A stretch of DNA of 64,000 nucleotides from Selenomonas sp. AB3002 (GTDB lineage: Bacteria > Bacillota > Negativicutes > Selenomonadales > Selenomonadaceae), in assembly GCF_000702545.1 (NCBI RefSeq), contig NZ_JNIO01000008.1, positions 992,001 through 1,056,000 on the forward strand, in the 5' to 3' direction. The notes under the pieces were generated by a model. That model searched no databases. It was given only the letters and a program-made list of their open reading frames with translations, and was not told the origin of the DNA. Positions 41,128 through 51,018 of the stretch are shown here, in pieces. Position 1 is the stretch's first letter; each line of letters begins with the position of its first letter. Made by a program: the position numbers and the translations under genes.

Positions 41128-43437
41128 TTAAGCTTTGGTGATGGGAGCGTACTTCTGCATCAGGCCCTTAACCCCCTGGTCCGGGAAGGCGATCTTCAAC
41201 TCAACTTCCTCCCCTTCACCCTTGACGGACACCACGGTGCCGATGCCCCACTTGCCGTGACGGGCCTTGTCTCCCACCTTCCAGACCACGCTGGTATCGG
41301 GACGGATGGCAGTGCTGCCTGCAGGTGCCGTTCCCATATTGCGCTGGTTCATGGCACTCATGGCCTGCAGGGCAGACTGGGGCTGGCCGCTGCGCTGCAC
41401 ACCGCTGCCCATCTGCCTTGCGCTGGGCTGGAAGGTCATAAGGCCTGCACGCTGCTGGGCTCCGTAATTGTTGGCATTGGCAAAGCCGTAAGCATTCCCC
41501 CTGGGCACCAGCTTCTCCAGATACTCGTCGGGAATCTCGCTGAGGAAGCGGGAGGGCGGATAGGCGTTCTGCCTGCCGTAAATCGTGCGGCGCTGGGCAT
41601 TGGTGAGATAGAGTTTCCGCTGGGCGCGGGTGATGCCCACGTAGCAGGTACGGCGCTCCTCCTCGATTTCTGCCGGCTCCATGAGGGTGCGGGAATGAGG
41701 GAACAACCCTTCCTCCATGCCCACCATGAAAACGATAGGGAACTCCAGGCCCTTGGCTGAGTGCAGGGTCATCAGGGTCACCCTGTCCTCCTCCATCTCT
41801 GCATTGTCAATGTCAGACACCAGCGCCAGCTGGGAGAGGAAATTCTCCAGATTGGGATTTTCTTCCTCTTTTTCGAAGTCCTTGGCCACGCCGATGAATT
41901 CCTTGAGGTTCTCCAGCCGTGACTCGTTCTCCGGCTTCTTCTCCTCTTCCAGTTCCTTGATGTAGCCGGACTCCTTCAGCACCTTGTCAATGAGTTCGGA
42001 AACCTTCAGGTTGGACTGCAGCCCCATGTACTTGAAGATAAAGGAGGAAAACAGCTCCAATGGCTTCTTCACCCGGGCAGTGATGCCGGGAATGGCATCT
42101 AGCAGGTCGGGACTGGAAATCACATCAAAGAGGGTCAGGCCATTATCATCAGCATAGTCGCTGAGTTTTGCTATAGAAGCAGCACCCAGCCCCCGCTTGG
42201 GCACATTGACGATGCGCATAAGGCTGACAGTATCAAGAGGATTATAAATGACACGAAGATATGCCAGGATGTCCTTGATTTCCTTGCGGTCGTAGAATTT
42301 GAGGCCCCCCACCATGGTGTAGGCGATGCCGCTCCTCATGAAGGTCTCCTCCAGCACACGGGACTGGGCATTGGTGCGGTAGAGAATGGCCATATCTCCC
42401 AGGGAGGCATTGAAAATGGTCTGCTGCTTGCGGATAGTGGTGACAATGAAGTTGGCCTCGTCACGCTCATCCATACCCTGGTACCAGGTAAGCTTCTCTC
42501 CCGTAGCGTTCTCCGTCCAGAGTTCTTTTGGCTTGCGGTTGATGTTATGCTCAATCACCGCATTGGCTGCCGCCAAGATATTCTTGGTGGAGCGGTAATT
42601 CTGCTCCAGCTTGATGGTCTTGGCCTCGGGATAGTCCTTCTCGAAGTCCATGATATTGCGGATATCCGCGCCGCGCCAACCGTAGATAGACTGGTCAGCA
42701 TCACCCACCACGCAGAGATTGTGATGGGACGCCGCCAAGATCTTGGTGAGCTGGTACTGGGCGCCGTTGGTATCCTGATACTCATCCACCAGTATATACT
42801 TGAAGCGGCGCTGATACTTGATGCGTACTTCCTCATGCTGCTCCAGCAGGAGCACTGTCACCATCAGCAGGTCATCAAAGTCCAGCGCATTGTTGTTGCG
42901 AAGCTCCTGGGCGTAAATCTCGTAAACCTCAGCCACCTTCTGCTCAAAGAAGCTGCCTGCGTCCCGGGCCATGGCCTTGGGGCCTAAGAGCTGGTTCTTG
43001 GCATTGGAAATGGCATTGAGGACACTGGCAGGCGTGTACTGCTTATCGTCCAGATTGAGCTTCTTCAGGGCGTTCTTGATGACAGCCTGGCTGTCAGAAG
43101 TGTCATATATGACGAAGTTCTTCTTGTAAAGCCCAGTGGCCTCGATTTCCCGGCGCAGGAAGCGGGCGCAGAAGGAATGGAAGGTGCTGAGCCATACATC
43201 CTTGGCCGCCTCCCCTATCATCCTGTCCACGCGCTCCCGCATTTCCGTGGCAGCCTTGTTGGTGAAGGTGATTGCCAGGATGCTATAGGGTGCAGCCCCC
43301 TGGGCCAAAAGGTTTGCCACCTTGCAGGTAAGCACCTTGGTCTTGCCGGAACCTGCTCCTGCCATGATGAGGAGAGGCCCCTCCGTATGCTCGACTGCCT
43401 GCTTCTGTGCCGGGTTCAATCCGCTGAAAATATCCAA
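41128..43437 (-). CDS. pcrA: ATP-dependent DNA helicase PcrA/UvrD
   Basis: A 769-residue superfamily 1A helicase. It has LNPAQKQAVEHTEGPLLIMA, Walker A GAGSGKTKVL, AITFTNKAATEMRERV, motif II YILVDEYQDTNGAQYQL, motif III GDADQSIYGWRGAD, LEQNYRSTKNILA, motif V TLMTLHSAKGLEFPIVFM and motif VI ERRTCYVGITRAQRKL. The C-terminal SH3-like tail (VGDKARHGKWGIGTVVSVKG) is the RNA polymerase interaction domain of PcrA. It pairs with ligA, as in many Firmicutes. Confidence 0.98.
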   Translation of the reverse strand: MDIFSGLNPAQKQAVEHTEGPLLIMAGAGSGKTKVLTCKVANLLAQGAAPYSILAITFTNKAATEMRERVDRMIGEAAKDVWLSTFHSFCARFLRREIEATGLYKKNFVIYDTSDSQAVIKNALKKLNLDDKQYTPASVLNAISNAKNQLLGPKAMARDAGSFFEQKVAEVYEIYAQELRNNNALDFDDLLMVTVLLLEQHEEVRIKYQRRFKYILVDEYQDTNGAQYQLTKILAASHHNLCVVGDADQSIYGWRGADIRNIMDFEKDYPEAKTIKLEQNYRSTKNILAAANAVIEHNINRKPKELWTENATGEKLTWYQGMDERDEANFIVTTIRKQQTIFNASLGDMAILYRTNAQSRVLEETFMRSGIAYTMVGGLKFYDRKEIKDILAYLRVIYNPLDTVSLMRIVNVPKRGLGAASIAKLSDYADDNGLTLFDVISSPDLLDAIPGITARVKKPLELFSSFIFKYMGLQSNLKVSELIDKVLKESGYIKELEEEKKPENESRLENLKEFIGVAKDFEKEEENPNLENFLSQLALVSDIDNAEMEEDRVTLMTLHSAKGLEFPIVFMVGMEEGLFPHSRTLMEPAEIEEERRTCYVGITRAQRKLYLTNAQRRTIYGRQNAYPPSRFLSEIPDEYLEKLVPRGNAYGFANANNYGAQQRAGLMTFQPSARQMGSGVQRSGQPQSALQAMSAMNQRNMGTAPAGSTAIRPDTSVVWKVGDKARHGKWGIGTVVSVKGEGEEVELKIAFPDQGVKGLMQKYAPITKA

Positions 43438-43496
43438 TGTATCCTCCTATATTTGTTGGTCTTGCAAAATACTTCAAAACATAAATTTAAAGGCTG

Positions 43497-43529
43497 AAAA
43501 TCGGCCCACCCAACGGGTGAGCCGATTTA
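43497..43529 (-). terminator. Terminator of the pyrophosphatase gene
   Basis: On the minus strand TCGGCTCACCC (43515-43525) pairs with GGGTGGGCCGA (43501-43511) with one mismatch and is followed by four T, about 37 bases after the stop at 43566. Confidence 0.75.
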
Positions 43530-43565
43530 TATGCCTTGCTCAAATCTTCTCTTAGGAGCAGTTCC

Positions 43566-45212
43566 TTACTGCTTGATGCGCTTCACTGCCTCGGAAAGGG
43601 GCGGGATAATCTGCTTCTTGCGGCTCATGACCCCGGGCAGATAGATGTGGGTGCCGCTGGCATCCTTGTGGAAAGCCTCGCCAATGAGGGTCTTGGGAGA
43701 GCCTGCATAAAGGAGAGTGGTGGCTTCTTCCAGGATGTTGGTGACCATCACCAGACTCATGTCGAAGCCTTCCTTATCGCAGATATGGCCCATAGCCTCA
43801 ATGAGCTGGGGTTCCAGATCCAGCACTTCCTTCTCGTCCATGACAGAAATCTGGCTGACGATGATGCGGTAGTCGCCGATGCGGAACTCCTTGAGGTCGT
43901 TCCTGGCAATCTCGGAAGGAGTCATATCGCCGATGCCGGAACCTGCCTTGAGCATTTCCAGGCCGTACTCATTGATGTCCACCCCGGCAATCTCAGCCAG
44001 CCGCTTGGCGGTCATCTTGTCATACTCAGTGCAGGTGGGAGACTTGAAGAGCACCGTGTCGGAAATAATGGCGGAAAGCAAGAGGCCGGCAATGGAAGCA
44101 GGAATGTCAATATCCCTGTGCCAATGCATATTGGCCACAATGGTGGCTGTGCAGCCCACAGGCTCTGCATGGGTGTAGATGGGCTCGCTGGTCTGGATGC
44201 CGCCCAGACGATGGTGGTCGATGATCTCCATGATCTTGGCTTCTTCGATGCCCTCTACGGCCTGGCCGCGCTCGTTGTGGTCCACCAGGATGACCCGCTC
44301 ACGCTCGGAAACCATGAGACGGTCACGGCTTACCAGGCCCACGATATGGCCATTTTCCACCACGGGGTAGTTGCGGTAATTGTTCTCCTCCATGGCCCCT
44401 TTGATATCAGAGAGCAGGTCCATAGGCTTGAAGCACACGGGATTGTCGTGCATGATACGGCGGATGGGCACGCACTGGTTGATCAGGCGGGCCACTGTAT
44501 AGGTGTCGTAAGGAGTGGAAAGCACGAACACATTGCGCTCCTCAGCTTCCTCGATGACATCAGCGGAAACGCGGCCATTGCCAGTGACAATCAGGCAGGA
44601 AATGCCCTGCTTCACGCAGTCGATGATGGTCTCATCGTGGCGGTCGCCAATGAGGACAATATCATGCTCCTTGATGACGCTCTTGATGGTGTTGAGGCTG
44701 CCGGCAGCAATGCGCACATTGCCCTTGATGAACTCGCCTTCCTCGCCGGACACCAGCACCTGGCTGTCCGTAGCCTGGATGATGTCGCGATAGCGCACCC
44801 GCATATTGGCCAGATTCTGCATGCCCAGTTCCTGGAAGTAGCGCTGAGCCAGGTCGCTGACGGTGACGATGCCCACCAGCACCCCTTTGCTGTCGGTGAC
44901 CGGCACGGACTTCAAATCATGCTCCCGCATGACCTCACCCAGATGGCGCAGGGTATCATGCTGCTTCACTACGATCTTGCAGTCGATGGTGATATCCTTG
45001 ACCCGGGGATAAAGGTCGGTGAGCAAAAGGGGCTCCTCCACATGGAAATGCTCCAGGGCGTACTTGGTCTCTGCATTGATCTTGCCAGCACGGGCAGCCA
45101 CTACGTTCTCCCCCAGTGCCTGCTTGAGATGTGCATAACCGATAGCCGAGCAGATGGAATCCGTATCCGGATTGCGATGCCCGATGGTATAAATTGGTTT
45201 CGTGCTCTTCAT
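43566..45212 (-). CDS. ppaC: CBS/DRTGG-type manganese-dependent inorganic pyrophosphatase
   Basis: A 548-residue family II pyrophosphatase. The DHH part shows GHRNPDTDSICSAIGYAHL near residue 11, VILVDHNERGQ near 310 and IMEIIDHHRLGG near 335. Two CBS modules (HDTLRHLGEVMREHDLKSVP and IVGLVSRDRLM) flank a DRTGG region (SVIKEHDIVLIGDRHDETII). The DHHA2 end has the Arg/Lys-rich VMSRKKQIIPPL. It hydrolyses pyrophosphate; CBS domains in this class bind adenine nucleotides. GAGGAGG precedes the ATG. Confidence 0.95.
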   Translation of the reverse strand: MKSTKPIYTIGHRNPDTDSICSAIGYAHLKQALGENVVAARAGKINAETKYALEHFHVEEPLLLTDLYPRVKDITIDCKIVVKQHDTLRHLGEVMREHDLKSVPVTDSKGVLVGIVTVSDLAQRYFQELGMQNLANMRVRYRDIIQATDSQVLVSGEEGEFIKGNVRIAAGSLNTIKSVIKEHDIVLIGDRHDETIIDCVKQGISCLIVTGNGRVSADVIEEAEERNVFVLSTPYDTYTVARLINQCVPIRRIMHDNPVCFKPMDLLSDIKGAMEENNYRNYPVVENGHIVGLVSRDRLMVSERERVILVDHNERGQAVEGIEEAKIMEIIDHHRLGGIQTSEPIYTHAEPVGCTATIVANMHWHRDIDIPASIAGLLLSAIISDTVLFKSPTCTEYDKMTAKRLAEIAGVDINEYGLEMLKAGSGIGDMTPSEIARNDLKEFRIGDYRIIVSQISVMDEKEVLDLEPQLIEAMGHICDKEGFDMSLVMVTNILEEATTLLYAGSPKTLIGEAFHKDASGTHIYLPGVMSRKKQIIPPLSEAVKRIKQ

Positions 45213-45274
45213 GAAAAAAAAATCCTCCTCTTGTCTGATGCCGTCAACAGCCCCGACTCTTATAGTATGTATAC

Positions 45275-45304
45275 ATTATAACGCTAGAATGCCCATCTTG
45301 TCGA
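45275..45304 (-). promoter_or_regulatory. Promoter of the pyrophosphatase gene
   Basis: On the minus strand TATAAT (45275-45280) lies 18 bases from TCGACA (45299-45304), about 60 bases upstream of the ATG. The -10 is perfect and the -35 has one mismatch. Confidence 0.6.
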
Positions 45305-45364
45305 CAGATAAAATGGGTTTGTATGTGTCAATGATATCTCGGTAAATCAGACCAGCGATTTGAT

Positions 45365-45393
45365 TTGACAACTCCGGCTTAAAGTATTAAAGT
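45365..45393 (+). promoter_or_regulatory. Candidate promoter of the TPP riboswitch transcript
   Basis: TTGACA (45365-45370) is perfect, with TAAAGT 17 bases downstream (45388-45393), about 20 bases before the riboswitch. The -10 is weak. Confidence 0.45.
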
Positions 45394-45412
45394 ATAGCCA
45401 GACAATCACATA

Positions 45413-45495
45413 CACGGGAGCTCGCAGACGGGCTGAGAGGAAACTATGCGTTTCGACCGCACCTGATTTGGATAATGCCAACGTAGGGAAGCAGG
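45413..45495 (+). ncRNA. TPP (thiamine pyrophosphate) riboswitch
   Basis: The stretch holds ACGGGAGC, the invariant GGGCTGAGAGGAAAC block (45431-45445 region) and the second conserved part CACCTGATTTGGATAATGCC followed by ACGTAGGGAAGCA. These are the THI-box pieces in their usual order and spacing. A terminator hairpin follows at 45512-45545, so thiamine pyrophosphate binding should stop transcription of cytX. Confidence 0.96.
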
Positions 45496-45511
45496 AATAG
45501 CGATATTTCAA

Positions 45512-45545
45512 GGGACTATCCAACTTTAGCCGGATAGTCCCTTTT
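45512..45545 (+). terminator. Expression-platform terminator of the TPP riboswitch
   Basis: GGGACTATCC (45512-45521) pairs perfectly with GGATAGTCCC (45532-45541) and is followed by TTTT, between the aptamer and the cytX start. It is the off-switch in the presence of thiamine pyrophosphate. Confidence 0.9.
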
Positions 45546-45584
45546 CGTTTGCCCTTTCCCTCCCCAACACAAGGAGGAATCACC

Positions 45585-46799
45585 ATGCAAAATTGTCAGA
45601 TGACACAATCACCCAAACGGACCTCACTTTGGGCCAACGGCCTGATTTGGTTCGGCGCTGCCCTTTCCATTGCCGAGATACAGACCGGCACCTTCCTGGC
45701 CCCTCTGGGCTTCGGCCAGGGGATGCTGGCGATTTTCATGGGGCATCTCATAGGCTGCGCCCTGCTCTTTGGGGCAGGCGTCATAGGCGGCAAAGTTAGG
45801 AAAAGTTCCATGGAAGCTGCCAAGATGACCTTTGGCAGCAGGGGCGCCCTGCTCTTTGCAGGGCTCAATATCCTGCAGCTTTTGGGCTGGACGGGCATCA
45901 TGATCTATGAAGGGGCTCTGGCTGCCGGGGGACTTTTAGGAGCAGGCCACGAGCTTTGGTGCCTGCTGATAGGCCTGCTCATCATCCTGTGGCTGGCCAT
46001 TGGCCTGGAGAATCTGAGCAGGCTGAACGCCCTGGCCATGGCGGCCCTGCTGCTGCTCACCCTGCTGCTCAGCAGCAATCTCGCCAGCATCAGCGGGGCT
46101 GCCCCCCTGCCTGCTGAAGCCATGAGCTTCGGCCTGGCCCTGGAGCTTTCCATTGCCATGCCCCTTTCCTGGCTGCCCCTTATCAGCGATTACACCCGCA
46201 AGGCCCAAAAGCCTGTCAGGGCAGCGGCAGTGAGCACCATCGTCTACGGTCTGGTGAGCTCCTGGATGTACCTCATGGGCCTGGGGGCCGCCCTGACTTT
46301 CGGGGAGGCGGATATCGCCCAAATCATGCTGAAGTCCGGGCTGGGGCTGGCGGGCCTTGCCATCATCCTCTTTTCCACTGTCACTACCACTTACCTGGAT
46401 GCCTACTCCGCAGGAGTATCCGGCGAAGCCCTGTCCCCAAAAGTAAAGGGAAAAGCCCTGGCCATAGCCGTCACCCTGCTGGGCACAGGGGGAGCAGTCT
46501 TCCTGCCCCTGCTGGATTTCACGGACTTCCTCTACTTCATCGGCTCAGTCTTTGCCCCCATGATTGCCGTACAGCTGGTCAATCATCTCATGGCTTCCCG
46601 CAACTATGAGACAAGTCTTTTCTGCTGGTCCAATCTGCTGGTGTGGCTGGCCGGTTTCCTCCTCTACCGCTTCCTGATGGAAACCGACCTGCCCATAGGC
46701 AGCACCCTGCCGGACATGCTGTTCACCATGTGCCTCAGCGCTGCTGCCATTGTCCTGAGCAACAGGCACAGGGAAAAAGAGGAGCCTGCTGCTCTGTGA
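45585..46799 (+). CDS. cytX: CytX-type NCS1 permease, probable HMP (thiamine precursor) transporter
   Basis: The ATG at 45585 has AAGGAGG nearby and is preferred to an earlier in-frame ATG within the leader. The 404-residue protein starts MQNCQMTQSPKRTSLWANG and has about 11-12 membrane segments (LLFAGLNILQLLGWTGIMIY, LLIGLLIILWLAIGLENL, AMAALLLLTLLLSS and others). It belongs to the nucleobase:cation symporter 1 family. The TPP riboswitch upstream and family knowledge point to hydroxymethylpyrimidine uptake. It has a terminator of its own. Confidence 0.9.
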   Translation: MQNCQMTQSPKRTSLWANGLIWFGAALSIAEIQTGTFLAPLGFGQGMLAIFMGHLIGCALLFGAGVIGGKVRKSSMEAAKMTFGSRGALLFAGLNILQLLGWTGIMIYEGALAAGGLLGAGHELWCLLIGLLIILWLAIGLENLSRLNALAMAALLLLTLLLSSNLASISGAAPLPAEAMSFGLALELSIAMPLSWLPLISDYTRKAQKPVRAAAVSTIVYGLVSSWMYLMGLGAALTFGEADIAQIMLKSGLGLAGLAIILFSTVTTTYLDAYSAGVSGEALSPKVKGKALAIAVTLLGTGGAVFLPLLDFTDFLYFIGSVFAPMIAVQLVNHLMASRNYETSLFCWSNLLVWLAGFLLYRFLMETDLPIGSTLPDMLFTMCLSAAAIVLSNRHREKEEPAAL

Positions 46800-46858
46800 G
46801 GGAATATCCTTCAATGTGAGATTGAAGCTCCTGGCTGAAGGAGCAAACAAATGCGCTA

Positions 46859-46892
46859 AAAAATCACCTTGCCTCGGCAAGGTGATTTTTCT
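46859..46892 (+). terminator. Two-way terminator between cytX and eno
   Basis: TCACCTTGCC (46864-46873) pairs with GGCAAGGTGA (46876-46885), with an A-run before and T-run after. It can end cytX on the plus strand and eno on the minus strand. Confidence 0.9.
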
Positions 46893-47020
46893 TTCTCATA
46901 TTTGTCAAAGCCCGTTAGGCTGCTTGGCGCATTTCATTCTTTTCAAATGCACCTGCCCCTGGTTCCGTGCTTTGGATCAGGCAGCCATTTGTGAAGGCCT
47001 TCATTGCCTTGACAACGTCA

Positions 47021-48337
<1,317 letters not shown>

Positions 48338-48351
48338 TCAATCATGATATT

Positions 48352-48403
48352 ATTATAGCCCAGGTTAAATGATATTGCAAGTCATTATCATTTAACCTGG
48401 GCT
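48352..48403 (-). promoter_or_regulatory. eno promoter within an 18-bp palindrome, Fur-box-like
   Basis: On the minus strand TTGCAA (48375-48380) is 17 bases from TATAAT (48352-48357), 30 bases before the eno ATG. The spacer and the DNA upstream of the -35 are the two arms of a perfect 18-base inverted repeat, 48357-48374 and 48386-48403. The inner part, 48371-48389 on the plus strand, matches the classical 19-base Fur box consensus at 15 positions. A repressor binding here would cover the -35. Confidence 0.65.
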
Positions 48404-48446
48404 TTCACGGACACGCCGTGGATTTATGCCATTCGCACCGTTTTTC

Positions 48447-48490
48447 CAAAATGAGGCTGCTGCGCGTTCATTATGGTGCAGTAGCCTCAT
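48447..48490 (-). terminator. Terminator of aspA
   Basis: On the minus strand ATGAGGCTACTGC (48478-48490) pairs with GCAGCAGCCTCAT (48451-48463), one mismatch, with TTTT following, about 12 bases after the aspA stop. Confidence 0.85.
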
Positions 48491-48501
48491 CGATACTGTC
48501 G

Positions 48502-49890
48502 TCAGTTGGTGATGCCGGGGCGGGTCATCTGCTCGGGGGACATGATATGGTTGAGCTTCTCCTCCGGGAGGATGCCCTTTTCCAGGATGATCTCCCTGAT
48601 GGGGCGGCCTGTGTTGTAGGCTTCCTTGGCCAGCATGGCGGACTGCTCGTAGCCGATGTGGGGAAGGAGCGCCGTCACCACACCTACGCTGTTGTCCACC
48701 CACTTCTGGCACTGCTCCCTGTTCGGCTCCATGCCCTGGAGGAGCTTGTCCACGAAGGTGCGGCAGCCGGCGGCGATGTAGTTCATGGAGCTGAAGAGAT
48801 TGTAGGCCATGATGGGCTCCATGACATTCAGCTCCAGCTGGCCGTTCTCCACACCCAGGGTCACGGCCAGATCGTTGCCGATGACCTGGTAGCAGGCCTG
48901 ATCCAGCACCTCGGCGATGACGGGATTCACCTTGCCGGGCATGATGGAGGAGCCGGGCTGGCGCTTGGGCAGGCTGATCTCGGCAAGGCCGCAGCGGGGG
49001 CCGGAAGCCATGAGACGGAAGTCATTGGCCATCTTGATGAGCACCAGGGCCGTGTTCTTCAGGGCAGAAGACACATCCACGAAGCCATCGGTATTGTTGG
49101 TGGCATCAATGATATTGGTGGAAGTCTCGAAGTTCTCCCCGGTGATCTCCCGCAGCTTCCTGGCCACGGCCTTGATATAGGCAGGCTCGGCGTTCAGCCC
49201 CGTGCCTACTGCCGTGCCCCCCATATTGATGAGGCGGATGCTGTCGATGGCCCACTCCACCCGGCGGATGCTGCGGCGGATGGCGGAGGCGTAGGAGCCC
49301 ATTTCCTGGCCCAGGGTGATGGGCACTGCATCCTGCAGGTGGGTGCGGCCCATCTTCAGCACGTCCTTGTACTCCTCGGCCTTCTGTTCCAAAGCGGAGG
49401 CCAGGTAATCAAGGGCAGAGGTGACCTTGTGGCTCTTGTAGGTGAGGCAGACCTTGATGGCCGTGGGCAGGGAATCGTTGGTAGACTGGGCCATGTTGGC
49501 GTGGTTGTTGGGGGAGATGATGTCATAGCGCCCCTTCGCCTCGCCGATGATTTCCAGGGCCCTGTTGCAGAGCACCTCGTTCATATTCATATTGATGGAA
49601 GTGCCGGCGCCGCCCTGGATGGGGTCCACCGGGAACTGATCCATAAACTCGCCGTCGATGATTTCCTCGGCGGCCTGCACCAGGGCATTGCCGATTTTCC
49701 TGTCCAGACGTCCGGTTTCCATATTGGCCTGGGCAGCTGCCTTCTTCACCTTGGCCATGGACTTGATGAAGTCCTCGTCCAGCTTCCTGCCGGTGATGCT
49801 GAAATTCTCGATGGCCCGCATGGTCTGCACGCCGTAATATACCTCATCGGGAACTTCCAGTTCGCCTAAGAAATCATGCTCTTTCCTCAT
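48502..49890 (-). CDS. aspA: Aspartate ammonia-lyase (aspartase)
   Basis: The ATG at 49890 (MRKEHDFLGELEVPDEVYYG) follows GGGAGG and is preferred over an in-frame ATG upstream. The 462-residue protein has the aspartase/fumarase II pattern: FPVDPIQGGAGTSINMNMNE, SPNNHANMAQSTNDSLPTAI, GRTHLQDAVPITLGQ, and the signature GSSIMPGKVNPV. AspA-type residues (IQGGAGTS, GQLELNVMEPIM) favour aspartase over fumarase. It makes fumarate and ammonia from aspartate, feeding fumarate respiration common in this group. Confidence 0.94.
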   Translation of the reverse strand: MRKEHDFLGELEVPDEVYYGVQTMRAIENFSITGRKLDEDFIKSMAKVKKAAAQANMETGRLDRKIGNALVQAAEEIIDGEFMDQFPVDPIQGGAGTSINMNMNEVLCNRALEIIGEAKGRYDIISPNNHANMAQSTNDSLPTAIKVCLTYKSHKVTSALDYLASALEQKAEEYKDVLKMGRTHLQDAVPITLGQEMGSYASAIRRSIRRVEWAIDSIRLINMGGTAVGTGLNAEPAYIKAVARKLREITGENFETSTNIIDATNNTDGFVDVSSALKNTALVLIKMANDFRLMASGPRCGLAEISLPKRQPGSSIMPGKVNPVIAEVLDQACYQVIGNDLAVTLGVENGQLELNVMEPIMAYNLFSSMNYIAAGCRTFVDKLLQGMEPNREQCQKWVDNSVGVVTALLPHIGYEQSAMLAKEAYNTGRPIREIILEKGILPEEKLNHIMSPEQMTRPGITN

Positions 49891-49910
49891 TTTTATTTCC
49901 TCCCTATTCT

Positions 49911-50037
49911 GAAGAAAATTATTCTTCGTTGTAGACATATTATCATTGCACCAGGGAGAAGTCAATGGAAAAATGAAGAAATTTCTTCATGGAGCCTGTT
50001 TATGAAATTTTTTTGCTTGAATTGAATAAAATTATTC
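49911..50037. promoter_or_regulatory. Three related palindromes in the aspA-rpiR intergenic region
   Basis: GAAGAA-5-TTCTTC at 49911-49927, a perfect 18-mer ATGAAGAAATTTCTTCAT at 49973-49990, and GAATAA-2-TTATTC at 50024-50037. The first lies just downstream of the aspA start point, the second upstream of the aspA -35, the third in the spacer of the rpiR promoter. RpiR-type regulators bind such GAA...TTC palindromes, so these are probable operators. Confidence 0.65.
49937..49965 (-). promoter_or_regulatory. aspA promoter
   Basis: Minus strand TTGACT (49960-49965) and TAATAT (49937-49942) with 17 bases between, about 47 bases upstream of the aspA ATG. Confidence 0.75.
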
Positions 50038-50045
50038 ACTATAAT
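50017..50045 (+). promoter_or_regulatory. Promoter of the RpiR-type regulator
   Basis: TTGAAT (50017-50022) and TATAAT (50040-50045) with 17 bases between, upstream of the ATG at 50088. A GAATAA...TTATTC palindrome fills the spacer, suggesting autoregulation. Confidence 0.75.
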
Positions 50046-50087
50046 TGATTATTAAAGGAAACCTCATCATCAGGAAAGGAGCATCCC

Positions 50088-50963
50088 ATGCAAAAAAACG
50101 ACGACGTCCTGGTCAGGATAGGAGAGCGCAGGGAAAGCCTCTCTGCCAAGCAGCAGAAGCTGGCTGATTTCATCCTGGCAAATTACAAGACGGCAGCCTT
50201 CCAGAACTCCACCAAGCTGGCCCGTATGGCGGGGGTGAGCGGCTCCACAGTGATACGCTTTGCCGAGGAGCTGGGCTACGACGGCTTCCCGGGGCTCCAA
50301 TCAGCGCTGCACCGCATCCTGCAGCGGGAGATCAACACGGTGGATATGTTCCTTTCCGCGGACGAGGCCGGTGAGAACGGAACGGAGGAGAAACAGGGGA
50401 AGAAAGGTGGCTTTTTCCAGCCCTGCATAGATTCTCTGCACAAGGCAGAAAAGTCCATTGACGAAGCGCAGGTGCTGCAAGCGGCGGAACTTCTTTCCCG
50501 GGCCAGGAACGTATATATAGTAGGCTTCCAGGCCTCCGCTTTCCTGGCGGAGTATATGTCCTATTTCCTTTCCCGCATCAGGCGCAACGTATTCCGCATC
50601 AGCGGCTGGGGCAACTCCCTCTTTCCCCTGCTGCCCGAGGAAGGGTGGTCGGAGGACGCGGCCCTCATCTTCACCTTTCCCCGCTTCCCCGCCATGTCCT
50701 ATGCCCTGGCCCAGTTCTTCCACGAGAAAGGCGTCCCCCTGGTCTGCGTCACCTCCATTCCCGCCAACAGGATCACGGAGCTGTCCGAGATTTCCATAGG
50801 CGTGGATATAGAGTACCGCACTTACGTGGACCACATGACCCCCGCCCTTTACGTGGCGGAAGCCATCGCCAAAAAGGTAGCCAAGCTCTCCCCCGAGACC
50901 TCCGTGAGACAGTTGGAGCTTTTTGAAAGCTTCACCAAAGGGACCCATATCTTCACCTCGTGA
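50088..50963 (+). CDS. MurR/RpiR family transcriptional regulator
   Basis: The 291-residue protein starts MQKNDDVLVRIGERRESLS behind AAAGGAGC. An N-terminal HTH_6 domain contains KQQKLADFILANYKTAAFQN, then MAGVSGSTVIRFAEELGYDG. A SIS sugar-phosphate domain follows about residues 120-260 (AAELLSRARNVYIVGFQASA, DAALIFTFPRFPAMSYALAQ). Ligands are sugar phosphates in known members. Here it is divergent from aspA, and palindromes in between suggest control of both. Ends before a strong terminator. Confidence 0.9.
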   Translation: MQKNDDVLVRIGERRESLSAKQQKLADFILANYKTAAFQNSTKLARMAGVSGSTVIRFAEELGYDGFPGLQSALHRILQREINTVDMFLSADEAGENGTEEKQGKKGGFFQPCIDSLHKAEKSIDEAQVLQAAELLSRARNVYIVGFQASAFLAEYMSYFLSRIRRNVFRISGWGNSLFPLLPEEGWSEDAALIFTFPRFPAMSYALAQFFHEKGVPLVCVTSIPANRITELSEISIGVDIEYRTYVDHMTPALYVAEAIAKKVAKLSPETSVRQLELFESFTKGTHIFTS

Positions 50964-50968
50964 AAGCA

Positions 50969-51018
50969 AAGGGATGTGCATGAGTGTAATTCCACTTATG
51001 CACATCCCCTTTTTTTAT
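50969..51018 (+). terminator. Terminator of the RpiR-type regulator
   Basis: GGGATGTGCAT (50971-50981) pairs with ATGCACATCCC (50998-51008), extended inwards by AGTG/CACT, followed by seven T. Confidence 0.9.

Noticed and set aside
43536-45281. Long plus-strand ORF opposite the pyrophosphatase gene
   Set aside because: The minus-strand gene has full family motifs and an excellent start; the plus frame is low-complexity His/Asp/Gly rich, as expected of an antisense shadow.
48418-49869. Plus-strand ORF opposite aspA
   Set aside because: Antisense shadow of a gene with the aspartase signature; no start signal.
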